63,358 bases of DNA from Methanothrix sp. (GCA_029907715.1 JARYLI010000008.1:1-63358), one strand, 5' to 3'. Positions 53,374-63,139 are shown, numbered from the stretch's first letter. Translations and numbers: made by a program. Notes: generated by a model not told the origin, from the sequence alone.

Positions 53374-54639
53374 ATGTTCACGATAATCACAGGTGCACAG
53401 TTTGGTGATGAGGGAAAGGGCAAGATTGTCGATCTGCTTGCTGAAAAGTATGATATCATTGCGCGCTTTCAGGGCGGAGATAACGCGGGGCACACAGTGA
53501 AGGTGGGGGATAAAACATACAAGCTCCATCTGGTGCCCAGCGGCGTTCTTTTCAACAAAAGACTTCTGATAGGTCCGGGCGTGGTGCTCAACCCGAAGAT
53601 CCTCTGGGGAGAGCTCCAGGCGCTCTGGGGCGAGGGCATGAAGGTCGATCTCGGAATAGATCCCAAGACGAGCATAATAATGCCCTACCACATAGAGATG
53701 GACGCCCTGAGGGAAAAGGCCAGGACAGCAAAGATCGGCACCACCAGGCGCGGTATAGGGTATGCGTATATCGATAAGATCGCGCGCGAGGAGGTGCAGA
53801 TGGCCGACATCACAGATCCGGAGATGCTGAGAAAGAAGCTGGAGGAGATAGCGCCGGCGAAGGAAGCTGCGATAAGGGAGATGGGAGGAGATCCGTCTGT
53901 CGTGAGGGACGAGGCTCAGCTGAGCGAGTACCTGGAGATCGGCAGGTCTCTCAGGAACAACCTCACAGACGTCTCGCTTGAGATAAACAGGGCGCTCGAC
54001 GAGGAGAGGATGGTGCTTGCAGAGGGCGCGCAGGGATCATTCCTGGATGTGATCCACGGCACGCAGAAGTTCGTCACATCGAGCTTCACAACAGCAGGCA
54101 GCGCCTGTGCCAACCTCGGCGTTGGTCCGGTGCGCGTCGATAATGTTGTGGGCGTTGTGAAGGCGTACATCACACGCGTGGGCGAGGGGCCGCTGCCCAC
54201 CGAGCTCAGGGACGAGACAGGAGCCAGGCTCAGGGAGGCTGGCGGGGAGTATGGAACAACGACCGGAAGGCCGAGGCGCTGCGGCTGGTTCGACGCGGTT
54301 CTGGGAAGAAAGGCGGTTTACCTGAACGGATACACCGAGCTCGCTCTGACAAAGCTGGATGTGCTCACCGGCCTCAGGCGAATAAAGATCTGTGTCGCAT
54401 ACGAGCTCGATGGTGAGATACTGGAATACCCGCCGGAGAGCACCTCGGAGCTTGAGAGATGTGTCCCCGTGTACGAGGAGATGGAGGGCTGGTCTGAGAG
54501 CATAAGCGATGCCCTCGACTACAACGACCTGCCACAGAACGCGAGGGCGTATGTGGAGAGGATACAGGAGCTCATGGATGTGGATATAGCTGCGATATCG
54601 GTCGGGCCTGCGAGGGAGCAGACCATCTACATGGAGTGA
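53374..54639 (+). CDS. purA: Adenylosuccinate synthetase
   Basis: A 421-residue enzyme that joins IMP and aspartate with GTP on the way to AMP. The phosphate loop GAQFGDEGKGK, the GGDNAGHTV segment with catalytic His, TTGRPRRCGWFD and NGYTELALTKLD (nucleotide specificity) are intact. A TATA-like GGTTTATCTAC near 53340 suits a leaderless start. Its 3' end overlaps the convergent pyrE gene by 13 bases. Confidence 0.97.
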   Translation: MFTIITGAQFGDEGKGKIVDLLAEKYDIIARFQGGDNAGHTVKVGDKTYKLHLVPSGVLFNKRLLIGPGVVLNPKILWGELQALWGEGMKVDLGIDPKTSIIMPYHIEMDALREKARTAKIGTTRRGIGYAYIDKIAREEVQMADITDPEMLRKKLEEIAPAKEAAIREMGGDPSVVRDEAQLSEYLEIGRSLRNNLTDVSLEINRALDEERMVLAEGAQGSFLDVIHGTQKFVTSSFTTAGSACANLGVGPVRVDNVVGVVKAYITRVGEGPLPTELRDETGARLREAGGEYGTTTGRPRRCGWFDAVLGRKAVYLNGYTELALTKLDVLTGLRRIKICVAYELDGEILEYPPESTSELERCVPVYEEMEGWSESISDALDYNDLPQNARAYVERIQELMDVDIAAISVGPAREQTIYME

Positions 54640-55190
54640 TCGCTCGGAGCGATGCCGAGGTCGTCTCTTGTGAAGAGCGACTCGAGCTCGAATCCTGCAT
54701 CCCTCAGAGCTTCTCTTCCCCCCTCCATCCTGTCCAGGACCGCGAGGGCCTGGACCGGCCTGTAGCCCGCCTCCTCGATGTGCTCGATCGATCTGAGGAG
54801 TGATCTCCCCGTTGTCACGACATCATCGACGACCGCAACCCTCGCGCCCGGCTCCAGAGCCGGCCCCTCGATGAACCTCCTCTTGCCGTGCTTCTTCGGC
54901 TCCTTTCTCACTATCAGGCCGCATAGATTCCTTCCCTCCATATGGCCGACCACAATCATGGAGGATATGATCGGATCTGCCCCCAGCGTCATCCCTCCGA
55001 TGGCACTGACCTCTGGTCTGACGAGATCGAGGAGAAGTTTTGCTGTCAGATACGCTCCCCGTGGTGTGAGGACCATCCTTCTCAGGTCTACGTAGTAGTC
55101 GCTGGTGCGGCCGGATGAGAGAACCACTGTGCCGATCTCAAGCGCCATCTCTTTTATCAGGATGAGAAGCTGCTCCCTGAGCTCTGACAT
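54627..55190 (-). CDS. pyrE: Orotate phosphoribosyltransferase
   Basis: A 187-residue phosphoribosyltransferase making orotidine monophosphate. The PRPP-binding motif VAVVDDVVTTGRS and the KKHGKRRFIEG flexible loop are present. The ORPT-typical DYYVDLRR segment is near the N-terminus. It converges on purA with a 13-base overlap of the two coding ends. pyrBI lies separately at 34.7-36.1 kb. Confidence 0.95.
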   Translation of the reverse strand: MSELREQLLILIKEMALEIGTVVLSSGRTSDYYVDLRRMVLTPRGAYLTAKLLLDLVRPEVSAIGGMTLGADPIISSMIVVGHMEGRNLCGLIVRKEPKKHGKRRFIEGPALEPGARVAVVDDVVTTGRSLLRSIEHIEEAGYRPVQALAVLDRMEGGREALRDAGFELESLFTRDDLGIAPSDHSM

Positions 55191-55232
55191 TCTTACCTCA
55201 GATTGCTGCAGTCATAACCGCCAGAAACATTC

Positions 55233-56132
55233 TCACTTCCGGGCAGCGACCTCAACATCCTCTCTGTATATCGGGGTGCCCTCTGACTCTGTGCATTCCC
55301 TGAAGAGCTTCATCAGGAGCTTTGTCACAGGTCCGGGCCTGCCGTTCCCTATCACCCTGCCGTCGATCCTGGAGACAGGAGCTATCTCAGCTGCGGTCCC
55401 CGTAACGAAGACCTCCTCCGCGGTGTAGAGATCAAAGAGCCCGAGCCTGGTCTCATGAACCGGTATTCCGTTCCTGCTTGCGAGCTCCAGCACGACCTCT
55501 CTGGTTATGCCCTTCAGATTGTTCAGAGTCGGCGGGGTGTGGATCCTGCCGTCTCTGACCACGAATATGTTGTCGCCGCTGCCCTCTGAGATCGTGCCCT
55601 CAGCGTCCAGGAATATCGCCTCATCCCCTCCTTTTATATTGGCCTCTATCTTCGCGAGGATGTTGTTCAGGTAGTTCAGAGACTTTATGTTCGGCGGGAG
55701 CGCTGCAGGCGAGTTCCTTCTGATGGTGACTGTGATCGCGTTCAGGCCGACCTCGTAGAGGTTGCCGTACATCGCGTCCCATCTGACCGCTATTATGATG
55801 ACAGTGGGCTTTGAGCACTTTCTCGGATCGAGGCCCAGGTCGCCAACGCCCCTGGTGACCACAGGCCTGATGTACGCGTCTCTCAGATTGTTTCTCCGCA
55901 GGGTCTCGAGTATCGCCTCGCACATCTCCTCCTGCGTCATCGGTATATCGAGCATTATGGCCTGCGCTGAATCGTAGAGGCGCCTGACATGCGCCTCGAG
56001 CCTGAAGACCCTGCCTCCGTATGCGCGAATGCCCTCGAAGACCCCATCTCCATAAAGAAGACCGTGGTCGAAGACGGAGACCACAGCCTCCTCTCTCGGG
56101 ACGAAGCTGCCGTTGACGTAAACGATGCTCAT
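55233..56132 (-). CDS. ilvE: Branched-chain amino acid aminotransferase
   Basis: A 299-residue fold-type IV PLP aminotransferase for the last step of valine, leucine and isoleucine synthesis. The PLP Lys is in [10 protein letters not shown], followed by [18 protein letters not shown] and TGTAAEI. D-amino acid transaminase and aminodeoxychorismate lyase share the fold, but the FEGIRAY start and LNYLNN motif favour IlvE. GGGAGGACATCC precedes the ATG at 56132. pyrE lies 42 bases downstream in the same direction. Confidence 0.93.
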   Translation of the reverse strand: MSIVYVNGSFVPREEAVVSVFDHGLLYGDGVFEGIRAYGGRVFRLEAHVRRLYDSAQAIMLDIPMTQEEMCEAILETLRRNNLRDAYIRPVVTRGVGDLGLDPRKCSKPTVIIIAVRWDAMYGNLYEVGLNAITVTIRRNSPAALPPNIKSLNYLNNILAKIEANIKGGDEAIFLDAEGTISEGSGDNIFVVRDGRIHTPPTLNNLKGITREVVLELASRNGIPVHETRLGLFDLYTAEEVFVTGTAAEIAPVSRIDGRVIGNGRPGPVTKLLMKLFRECTESEGTPIYREDVEVAARK

Positions 56133-56243
56133 GGATGTCCTCCCAACTTGCTTAGGATAAATGGGTTTTGATGCACGGTATCGATGGATTTATTAAAGAA
56201 TGCATGAACCTAGATGGTTACATCTTCATCGGATGTTGATGTT

Positions 56244-56654
56244 ATGGTACGACTTGGTTTCGTGGTTTCAGAGTTCAATAGGGATATAACATACCAGATG
56301 GAGCTCCTCGGGAGGGAGCATGCGCGATTTCTCGGCGCTGAGGTTGTCCAGACGATAATGGTTCCCGGGGTCTACGACATGCCGCTGGCTGTCAGAAAGC
56401 TCCTGAAGAGCGACGAGATAGATGCTGTTGTGGCGATCGGATGTGTGATCCAGGGCGAGACCGCGCATGACGAGATCGTCGCCCAGCATGCTGCAAGAAA
56501 GCTCATGGACCTCTCGCTGGAGTTCGACAAGCCCGTCACGCTCGGCATCAGCGGCCCGAGGATGTCCAGGCCGGATGCCCACAAGCGCGTCGATTACGGC
56601 AAGCGCGCGGTCGAGGCAGCCGTCAAGCTGGTCAGGCGCCTGAGGGGGGAGTGA
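56244..56654 (+). CDS. ribH: 6,7-dimethyl-8-ribityllumazine synthase
   Basis: A 136-residue lumazine synthase for riboflavin, forming the penultimate intermediate. The VSEFNRDIT start, VPGVYDMPLA and GCVIQGETAHDEIV with the catalytic His are typical of archaeal RibH. The ATG at 56244 is preferred because family members begin at that point; ATG 56214 ten codons upstream is possible given a TATA (ATTTATTAAAG at 56187-56197). The next gene starts 2 bases after the stop. Confidence 0.93.
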   Translation: MVRLGFVVSEFNRDITYQMELLGREHARFLGAEVVQTIMVPGVYDMPLAVRKLLKSDEIDAVVAIGCVIQGETAHDEIVAQHAARKLMDLSLEFDKPVTLGISGPRMSRPDAHKRVDYGKRAVEAAVKLVRRLRGE

Positions 56655-56656
56655 AG

Positions 56657-57796
56657 ATGGTATCAAAGAGGCTCGCCTCGATAGAGGAATCCGCCACCAT
56701 GAGGATCTCTGCGGAGGCCAAGCGCCTGAACTCTGAGGGGTTTGATATCATAGATCTCGGGGTTGGAGAGCCGGATTTCGATACCCCCAGGCACATATGT
56801 GATGCGGCCTGCAGGTACATGATGGAGGGGAAGACGAGATACACGCCGACGAACGGGATACCTGAGCTCAGAAGGGCGATCGCCAGGAAGCTCCGCGAGG
56901 ATAACAGGATCCCGGCGGTGGCGGAGGATGTTGTGGTTACCCCGGGCGCGAAGATGGCTGTCTTCGCGGCCATCCAGGCGCTCCTCGATGAGGGAGATGA
57001 GATGGTGCTCATCGGCCCGTCATGGGTCAGCTACGAGCCCTGCATCAGGTTCGCTGGCGGCAGGCCTGTATGGGCCGATGTCGACCAGGATTTCATGCCG
57101 ATAGACCTTCCTGATGCGATAACAGACAGGACGAAGGCGATACTGGTGAACTCCCCCTGCAACCCAACCGGCGCCGTCTTCGGGCGCAATGTGATGAACG
57201 AGATCAGGGATCTCGCCATCGACCACGATATCTATGTCGTATCCGATGAGGTCTACGAGAAAATAATCTACGGGCATGAACACATCAGCATCGCCTCGCT
57301 CCCTGATATGGCAGACAGGACTGTTACCATAAACGGCTTCTCGAAGTCATACGCAATGACCGGCTGGAGGCTGGGATACCTCACAGGTCCGAGGGATCTG
57401 CTGAAGTGGGTGAGCAGGCTTCTCTCGCACTCTGTCTCTCATCCAACCACCTTCGTGCAGTGGGCGGGGATTGCAGCTCTCGAGGGGCCCCAGGATGCTG
57501 TGAGGAGGATGACTGAGGAGTTCAGGGCAAGAAGAGATCTGCTTGTGGAGGGTCTGAGATCGCTGGGGATAAGATGCGCGCTTCCGGGAGGGGCTTTCTA
57601 CACATTCCCAGACGTATCCCACCTTGGCGGAGGGGATGCCTTCGCTGAGCGTTTGCTTAAGGAGGCGAAGATTGCGGTCACCCCGGGATCCGCATTCGGC
57701 CCTGGTGGGGAGGATTACGTGAGGATATCCTATGCGACATCGATAGATCGCCTCAGAGAGGCGCTGGAGCGCATTGAGAGCATGCTGAACGGCTAG
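56657..57796 (+). CDS. Class I aminotransferase, aspartate aminotransferase-like, second copy
   Basis: A 379-residue PLP aminotransferase with NGFSKSYAMTGWRLGY (PLP Lys), NSPCNPTGAV and VVSDEVYEKI, close in pattern to the enzyme at 9815. GGGGGAG precedes the ATG; a GTG two codons earlier overlapping the ribH stop is the alternative. It is probably an aspartate or aromatic aminotransferase. Co-transcription with ribH is likely but has no clear metabolic logic. Confidence 0.88.
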   Translation: MVSKRLASIEESATMRISAEAKRLNSEGFDIIDLGVGEPDFDTPRHICDAACRYMMEGKTRYTPTNGIPELRRAIARKLREDNRIPAVAEDVVVTPGAKMAVFAAIQALLDEGDEMVLIGPSWVSYEPCIRFAGGRPVWADVDQDFMPIDLPDAITDRTKAILVNSPCNPTGAVFGRNVMNEIRDLAIDHDIYVVSDEVYEKIIYGHEHISIASLPDMADRTVTINGFSKSYAMTGWRLGYLTGPRDLLKWVSRLLSHSVSHPTTFVQWAGIAALEGPQDAVRRMTEEFRARRDLLVEGLRSLGIRCALPGGAFYTFPDVSHLGGGDAFAERLLKEAKIAVTPGSAFGPGGEDYVRISYATSIDRLREALERIESMLNG

Positions 57797-57930
57797 CCGC
57801 ACTGCAGATCTGAAAGAGCCAAGAGGATTGCCAGGGGCGTTCGGGCCGAGATGCCCGTGTGGAGCTCAGAGGTATTAGGTGCGCCCCTTTAGTCTGTCTT
57901 TTTTCCGGATTCACAAATGCATCACAAAAA

Positions 57931-57940
57931 AATTATATAA
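57931..57940 (+). promoter_or_regulatory. TATA box of xseA
   Basis: AATTATATAA preceded by an A-rich tract is centred about 29 bp upstream of the ATG at 57965, predicting an almost leaderless mRNA. Confidence 0.65.
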
Positions 57941-57964
57941 GATTGCGAGAACTGCTCCCTTCAG

Positions 57965-59179
57965 ATGGTATACACATACTCAGTTTCCGAGCTCTGCACC
58001 AGGATCCAGGACAGGATATCGGGAGATGTGAGGCTTCACGATGTCTGGGCGCGTGGCGAGCTCTCGAATGTTGTGAACCACAGCTCAGGCCATAGGTACT
58101 TCACACTGAAGGACTCTGAGGCCCAGATCTCATGTGTCATGTTCAGAGCATACGCCTCTGACCTCGATTTCGTTCTCAGAGACGGAATGAACGTCAGGGT
58201 ATTCGGTGATGTGGGATTCTACAAGGCAAAGGGCAACGTCCAGCTTCAGGTGCGGTTGATCTCTCCGGACACGGGCATCGGGAGGAGCGCGATGGAGCTC
58301 GAATCCATCAGGAGAAGACTGGCCGCAGAGGGACTGTTCGCTCCTGAGAGAAAGAGGCAGCTTCCCAGGTATCCTGAGAGGATCGGGATCGTCACATCGA
58401 TGGATGGGGCTGCGCTTCGCGATGTTATTTTCTCTCTGGGAAAGTATCCTGCAAGGATCATGCTCTCTCCGGCGATCGTACAGGGGGATGCAGCAGCTCA
58501 GAGCATGATATCTGCGCTGAGGGCACTGCGCGGGAGGGCGGACGTCATAATACTCTGCAGGGGTGGTGGCTCCGCTGAGGACCTGTCCCCGTTCAACGAC
58601 GAGCACCTCGCCCGGGCGATAGCTGAGTGCGATGCCCCTGTCATCTCAGCAGTAGGTCATGAGGTGGATGTCACAATCGCCGATCTGGTCGCGGATGCGA
58701 GGGCGTCGACACCAACAGCTGCCGCGAAGCTCGCAGTGCCTGATGCAGAGGAGATCAGGCTCCGCCTGCGAAATCTGGAGGATCGCATGACGTGGGCGAT
58801 CGATTCGCATCTGGAACGGCTCAGATCGAGACTTGATTACCTAGGCAGGGGCATAGGAGCCCGCCAGATGTATGCTCTCCTGGAGAGAAGAAAAATCAGG
58901 CTCCTGGATCTCTCCAGGAGACTTCCAGATGCTGAGAGATCGATCGTTGATTCGAGGGTGAGACGGCTCGAGATCGCCAGGGCAAGACTGGATTCCGCAA
59001 GCCCTCTCGCGGTGCTCTCGAGGGGCTACACCATGGTCATAGGCCCAGCCGGAGTCGTGTGCCGTGCAGCAGATCTCGACATGGGAGCGAACATCACGCT
59101 TGTGTTCTCAGACGGCGAGGCTTACTGCAGTGTAAACGGAATCAGGCTCCGGGAATCCGGTCGGGGAGGATCGGAGTGA
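57965..59179 (+). CDS. xseA: Exodeoxyribonuclease VII large subunit
   Basis: A 404-residue XseA. The N-terminal OB-fold (about 1-100, WARGELSN, HRYFTLKD), the catalytic core (ERIGIVTSMDGAALRDV, CRGGGSAEDL, SAVGHEVDVTI, ADARASTPTAAA) and the coiled-coil C-terminus are all present. The bacterial enzyme degrades single-stranded DNA ends with many XseB small subunits. No XseB-like gene lies within the window, and the next 200 bases hold only a short duplicated sequence. The family is bacterial in origin and patchy in archaea. Confidence 0.92.
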   Translation: MVYTYSVSELCTRIQDRISGDVRLHDVWARGELSNVVNHSSGHRYFTLKDSEAQISCVMFRAYASDLDFVLRDGMNVRVFGDVGFYKAKGNVQLQVRLISPDTGIGRSAMELESIRRRLAAEGLFAPERKRQLPRYPERIGIVTSMDGAALRDVIFSLGKYPARIMLSPAIVQGDAAAQSMISALRALRGRADVIILCRGGGSAEDLSPFNDEHLARAIAECDAPVISAVGHEVDVTIADLVADARASTPTAAAKLAVPDAEEIRLRLRNLEDRMTWAIDSHLERLRSRLDYLGRGIGARQMYALLERRKIRLLDLSRRLPDAERSIVDSRVRRLEIARARLDSASPLAVLSRGYTMVIGPAGVVCRAADLDMGANITLVFSDGEAYCSVNGIRLRESGRGGSE

Positions 59180-59196
59180 GTCTTGATATCCGCACG

Positions 59197-59252
59197 GGCA
59201 TCGCCATGTGTTGAGCGCTCTCAGGCATCGCCATGTGGGTGGTGAGCGCTCT
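59197..59252 (+). repeat. Short tandem duplication after xseA
   Basis: GGCATCGCCATGTG followed by a TGAGCGCTCT block occurs at 59197-59221 and again at 59224-59252 with a few inserted bases. It is non-coding and lies between converging genes. Confidence 0.5.
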
Positions 59253-59377
59253 GCGGCGTTCTCGTTAGATCTGATCTGAGACCCCTCAGATCACAGGCAG
59301 CCAGATAGCTGCGCATCCGCCTCAGCCAGCAGCGGAGCATCTGTGGTGCTCGTATCAGTTCTGATACCTTCTGTGGT

Positions 59378-59983
59378 TCAGAAGAGCCTCATAAGCTCCT
59401 CTGCTATTATCCTGTATCCGTCCTCGTTGGGGTGATCGAGACCAGGCAGCACAAGCGAGTCGAGCGGCGTGCCGGATCTCACGCGCTCCATCCAGGCCGC
59501 ATAAACATCAACAAATCCCACACCCATCGCGGCTGCGATCTCCCCCATCGCACGGTAATAATCGAGCACGAGTTTGTCGTAGTAGGGGGTGAGCAGAGGC
59601 TGTGAGCTCAGAAGGATTATCTCGCTGCCGCACTTTGAGAGTATTATCTCCACCATCCTCGAGATATTTGATCTGAACTCATCCAGGCTGATCCCGTAGG
59701 CCGCGTCGTTGATGCCGAAGTTTATCGTGACCAGATCAGGTCTGTGGTAGAGAACCGAGAGCCTCAGACGCGCCAGCCCATCCCTGCTCGTATCCCCTGA
59801 GACGCCCTCGTTGTGCATCTCTATCCTGGCATCAGGATATTTCTCCTGAAGCGCCTGCCTCCAGAAGTGCGGAAAGCCATGCCTCACCGCGTATCCCGCT
59901 GTGATCGAGTCGCCGAATGCAACTATCACGACATGACCTCCAGCCCGCAGCGCATCAACCGTCCGTCTGGTGAATCGACTCAT
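59378..59983 (-). CDS. SGNH/GDSL-family hydrolase
   Basis: A 201-residue hydrolase with the block I Ser (FGDSITAGY), block II Gly (NEGVSGDTS), block III Asn (FGINDA) and block V Asp-His (LDHPNEDGY). No signal peptide, so probably a cytoplasmic esterase or lipase. It overlaps the end of trpA by 4 bases, placing it third in the trpBA transcript, although a link to tryptophan synthesis is not expected. Confidence 0.88.
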   Translation of the reverse strand: MSRFTRRTVDALRAGGHVVIVAFGDSITAGYAVRHGFPHFWRQALQEKYPDARIEMHNEGVSGDTSRDGLARLRLSVLYHRPDLVTINFGINDAAYGISLDEFRSNISRMVEIILSKCGSEIILLSSQPLLTPYYDKLVLDYYRAMGEIAAAMGVGFVDVYAAWMERVRSGTPLDSLVLPGLDHPNEDGYRIIAEELMRLF

Positions 59984-60768
59984 GATTGCTGGATGGATGC
60001 TGCAGACTTAACACTTACCTCAGACATAGCCCCTTTCATGCGTCTGATCAGATCCTCGAGCTGATCGAGCTCGTTTCTCCCTATGAGATCAACACATGCA
60101 GAGCCGACTATGACGCCGTCCGCGCCGGCATGGAGGAGCTCTGCAGCATGCTCCGGCCTGGAGACTCCGAAACCAACGGCTCTTGGAATGACCGGGGGCA
60201 CCCTCTCTATCAGATGCTTCGTGGACTCCTGGAGATCCGCGCTTGCTCCCGTGACCCCGGATCTGGCGACGAGGTACACAAAACCTGTGCTCAGGGAGAT
60301 TATCTCAAGGATGCGTTTATCAGGAGTGTTCGGAGCTATCATGTTTATGAGATCTATGCCATGCCGGCTCGCCGCCTCCCTGAGTGGGCGCGATTCCTCC
60401 ATTGGCAGATCTGGCACAATCATCCCGCATATCCCAGATGCTCTGCAGTCTGATGCAAACCTCTCCAGGCCACGCCGGTAAACCATGTTGTAGTATCCCA
60501 TGAAGACCTTTGGCACGCCCTCTATTCTTGATGCAATATCGAAGTAAAGATCTGTGTTCATGCCAGCAGCTATCGCCCTCTGGGATGCGGCCTGTATAAC
60601 TGGGCCGTCCGCGATCGGGTCAGAGTGAGGGAGGCCGAGCTCGAGCACGTCAGCACCTGCGCGTGTTATCCGCTCTGCGATCTCCACAGTCTCATCCGGC
60701 GATGGGTCACCTGCGCAGATGTATACGAAGAGGGGTTTGCATCTCCTGAAAACCTCAGACAGACTCAT
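59980..60768 (-). CDS. trpA: Tryptophan synthase alpha subunit
   Basis: A 262-residue TIM-barrel enzyme cleaving indole-3-glycerol phosphate. The catalytic Glu lies in [12 protein letters not shown] and the Asp in [23 protein letters not shown] and [11 protein letters not shown] bind the phosphate. It overlaps trpB by 14 bases, so the two subunits are made together and channel indole. Confidence 0.95.
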   Translation of the reverse strand: MSLSEVFRRCKPLFVYICAGDPSPDETVEIAERITRAGADVLELGLPHSDPIADGPVIQAASQRAIAAGMNTDLYFDIASRIEGVPKVFMGYYNMVYRRGLERFASDCRASGICGMIVPDLPMEESRPLREAASRHGIDLINMIAPNTPDKRILEIISLSTGFVYLVARSGVTGASADLQESTKHLIERVPPVIPRAVGFGVSRPEHAAELLHAGADGVIVGSACVDLIGRNELDQLEDLIRRMKGAMSEVSVKSAASIQQS

Positions 60769-61939
60769 AGGCCATCACCGTGTGAAGATCCTTGTCTCCT
60801 CTGCCTGAGATGTTTATCACGCTCAGCTCACCCAGTCTCTCAGGGTGCTCTATCGCGTATCCAACCGCATGAGCAGACTCAAGCGCTGGTATTATGCCCT
60901 CCAGCTTTGAGAGAGCCTTGAACCCCATGATCGCGGTTTTGTCGCTCGCCATCGCCGTCTCGACCCTTCCTGTTTCCACAAGATGAGCGAGCTCTGGCCC
61001 CACCCCCGGATAGTCCAGGCCAGCAGCTATCGAGTAGGACTCCAGTATCTGTCCGTATGGATCCTGCAGTATCTTTGTCATGGCTCCGTGAAGCACCCCT
61101 GGCTCCCCCAGTGACAGAGATGCCCCGTGCTCCGCGCTCCGATCTCCCCTGCCAGGACCCCTGCCCCCAGCCTCGACCGCTATGAGCCTGACGCCATCAT
61201 CTATGAACGGGGTGAATATGCCCATCGCATTCGATCCGCCGCCGACACAGGCGACAATCGTGTCTGGAAGCCTCTTCTCCTCTGCGAGGATCTGCGATCT
61301 CGTCTCATCTCCTATGATCCTCTGGAACTCCCTGACCATTGATGGATACGGATGAGGTCCGGCGACGGTTCCGAGCAGATAGTGTGTGCTCTCGTAACTG
61401 GCAGCCCAGTCCCTGAGAGCCTCGTTTATAGCATCCTTCAGCGTTCTGGAGCCAGACCTGACAGGTATCACCCTGGCGCCCAGAAGTTCCATTCTGAAGA
61501 CGTTCATGCGCTGCCGCTCGATATCCACCTCGCCCATGTATATCTCCGTCTCAAATCCCAGCAGGGCGCCCACGATCGCCGTGGCGACCCCATGCTGGCC
61601 GGCGCCGGTCTCTGCTATCAGTCTTTTCTTCTTCATGTATTTGGCCAGAAGACTCTGTCCCAGCGTGTTGTTGATCTTGTGCGCGCCGCCGTGTAGCAGG
61701 TCCTCCCTCTTGAGGTACACATCCCTTCCGAGAGCTCTGCTGAGATTCTCAGCTCTGTAGAGCGGCGTCGGCCTGCCGGCGAAATCTCTCATGAGAGTTG
61801 AGAGCTCCCTCAAAAACTCCGGATCCGCCCGCAGCCTCTCAAACGCCTCAGCGAGCTCGAGAAGCGGCTGCACCAGCGTCTCGGGTACAAACCTGCCACC
61901 GTATCTGCCGAACCTGACCTCGCAGGATATCTCACCCAT
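60755..61939 (-). CDS. trpB: Tryptophan synthase beta subunit (TrpB1 type)
   Basis: A 394-residue PLP enzyme joining indole and serine. The PLP Lys is in GGAHKINNT, the phosphate loop is [10 protein letters not shown], and [10 protein letters not shown] is intact. It is the TrpB1 type that works with TrpA, not TrpB2. It is the first gene of the trpB-trpA-hydrolase transcript, with two AGTACAT sites in front. Other trp genes are not in the window. Confidence 0.96.
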   Translation of the reverse strand: MGEISCEVRFGRYGGRFVPETLVQPLLELAEAFERLRADPEFLRELSTLMRDFAGRPTPLYRAENLSRALGRDVYLKREDLLHGGAHKINNTLGQSLLAKYMKKKRLIAETGAGQHGVATAIVGALLGFETEIYMGEVDIERQRMNVFRMELLGARVIPVRSGSRTLKDAINEALRDWAASYESTHYLLGTVAGPHPYPSMVREFQRIIGDETRSQILAEEKRLPDTIVACVGGGSNAMGIFTPFIDDGVRLIAVEAGGRGPGRGDRSAEHGASLSLGEPGVLHGAMTKILQDPYGQILESYSIAAGLDYPGVGPELAHLVETGRVETAMASDKTAIMGFKALSKLEGIIPALESAHAVGYAIEHPERLGELSVINISGRGDKDLHTVMAYESV

Positions 61940-61969
61940 AAATCACGCCACCAGTTTGATGTATAACAA

Positions 61970-62007
61970 AGTACATTGTTGAACTTAATAGTACATCGTA
62001 TTTAAAA
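61970..62007 (-). promoter_or_regulatory. trpB promoter with two AGTACAT operator-like sites
   Basis: AGTACAT occurs at 61970-61976 and 61990-61996, exactly 20 bp apart (two helical turns). The minus-strand TATA TTTTAAATAC is at 61998-62007, so the predicted transcript start near 61976 falls on the proximal site. The spacing and a GTAC core recall the TGTACA boxes bound by the archaeal repressor TrpY before trp genes. The regulator is not in the window. Confidence 0.5.
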
Positions 62008-62045
62008 CTGCCGGGTGGTGTGGAGATGAGAGGAGTATCGTTAAT

Positions 62046-62170
62046 CGCTCTTATGTATTCAGCAACTTGAAGGACATGCAGGCCGGTTGCTGAATGCACT
62101 CATACCCTCGGAAGGAACGCATAGCGTGACTGGTGCCTCTTTGGGCCGAGTTATCAGATGGATAAGACCG
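62046..62170 (-). mobile_element. Family A miniature inverted-repeat element, copy 7
   Basis: A 125-bp reverse-orientation copy, with CGCTCTTAT at the left and ATAAGACCG at the right. TCGTTAAT (62038-62045) and TCGCTAAT (62171-62178) flank it, 7 of 8 identical. It sits about 40 bases upstream of the trpB TATA box. Confidence 0.9.
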
Positions 62171-62257
62171 TCGCTAATAAGTGCATCCAAGCGTCCCACT
62201 GTGATCGATGCAAACGCGGCGCTGTACAGGGGCAGTAAATCCTTCCCGGACGGACGT

Positions 62258-62536
62258 TCATCTATCAGCCAGGCGAAGCTTATTATTATATTTTAAATAT
62301 AAAGCAATTCCACACAAAAAGCTTGCCAGCGACACTGCATTTGATACTATGAGGATCGTGTTATTCAGGTATATGCCGTAGAGGAGCCAGAGAAAGATAC
62401 CTGTGGTGTACTGAAGAAGCATCGGGAGGCTCAGATCTCCGACAAGCTTGGTCCTGTACATCTTGATGATCTGGGGGTAAAATCCGAACATCGTGAGGGA
62501 TCCCGCTGCGATGCCGACCAGATCCCATGACTCCAT
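62258..62536 (-). CDS. SemiSWEET/PQ-loop membrane protein
   Basis: A 92-residue protein with three membrane segments and the PQ motif (FYPQIIKMYRTK), then LQYTTGIFLWLLYGI and a third helix. That is the size and arrangement of a SemiSWEET half-transporter, which works as a dimer to move sugars or small solutes. The substrate is unknown. It lies 15 bases after the secreted protein gene, probably in one transcript. Confidence 0.8.
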   Translation of the reverse strand: MESWDLVGIAAGSLTMFGFYPQIIKMYRTKLVGDLSLPMLLQYTTGIFLWLLYGIYLNNTILIVSNAVSLASFLCGIALYLKYNNKLRLADR

Positions 62537-62551
62537 CGAACCAGCCTCTAA

Positions 62552-62902
62552 TCAGAATGGAGGGATCCAGCTGCTTTCGTTGTACGCCATCGTGTATAGA
62601 CTGTCTGATGTGCTTCCCAGCCAGTCGGTGCCGATCTGTGTTTGAGTCGAGTTTGTATCCCTCACGAGCACGCCATTGACAAGCCTCCATCCTCTTGGCA
62701 CCCCACCCCAGCTCCAGAGGTCGTTGCTGAGGGTCACATTCCTTGTTGTGTTTATGTTGCTCATCAGCCATGCCCTTCCAAAATCCCCGCTGACACTCTG
62801 GAATCTATCCCCTGAGCTCACATTTCCCTGGTTCTCTGCCAAGGCGCACTGGAGCGACAGAATAAGAAGCAGTGCAGCCGCAACTCTCTTGCCTGCATTC
62901 AT
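62552..62902 (-). CDS. Small secreted protein of unknown function
   Basis: A 116-residue protein with a signal peptide (VAAALLLILSLQCALA) and a Trp- and Asn-rich mature part with several N-glycosylation sequons (NVS, NTT, NVT, NST, NES). No cysteines remain after the likely cleavage. A minus-strand TATA (TTTTTATATATC at about 62956-62967) lies upstream. I do not recognise it. Co-transcription with the SemiSWEET gene is likely. Confidence 0.65.
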   Translation of the reverse strand: MNAGKRVAAALLLILSLQCALAENQGNVSSGDRFQSVSGDFGRAWLMSNINTTRNVTLSNDLWSWGGVPRGWRLVNGVLVRDTNSTQTQIGTDWLGSTSDSLYTMAYNESSWIPPF

Positions 62903-63015
62903 GTGCCTGAGGAGGTAATATGTGGGATAAAAGGATGTTGGCAGAGATGCGAATGATATATAAAAAGATGTTTTTTTAAGTGTGAACAGGATGTGCTCTG
63001 TTGAATAATTGAGGT

Positions 63016-63139
63016 CGCTCTTATGCGTTAAACAACTTGTGGGTCATGCTTGGAGGTTGCTGAACGCAATCATTCCCCCGGAAGGAGGGCAGAGCAGGAG
63101 CGGTGTCTCTTTGGGCAGGTCATCAGATGGACAAGAGCG
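63016..63139 (-). mobile_element. Family A miniature inverted-repeat element, copy 8
   Basis: A 124-bp copy with CGCTCTTAT and ACAAGAGCG ends, flanked by the exact 8-bp duplication ATTGAGGT (63008-63015 and 63140-63147). Together with the copy at 28218 it defines the element's ends best. Confidence 0.93.

Noticed and set aside
62920-62979. A 19-codon plus-strand frame after a perfect GAGGAGGTAAT ribosome site
   Set aside because: The ribosome-site match is striking, but there is no promoter upstream, the peptide is highly charged and Met-rich, and it lies divergent to the secreted-protein gene in its leader. Kept only as a note.
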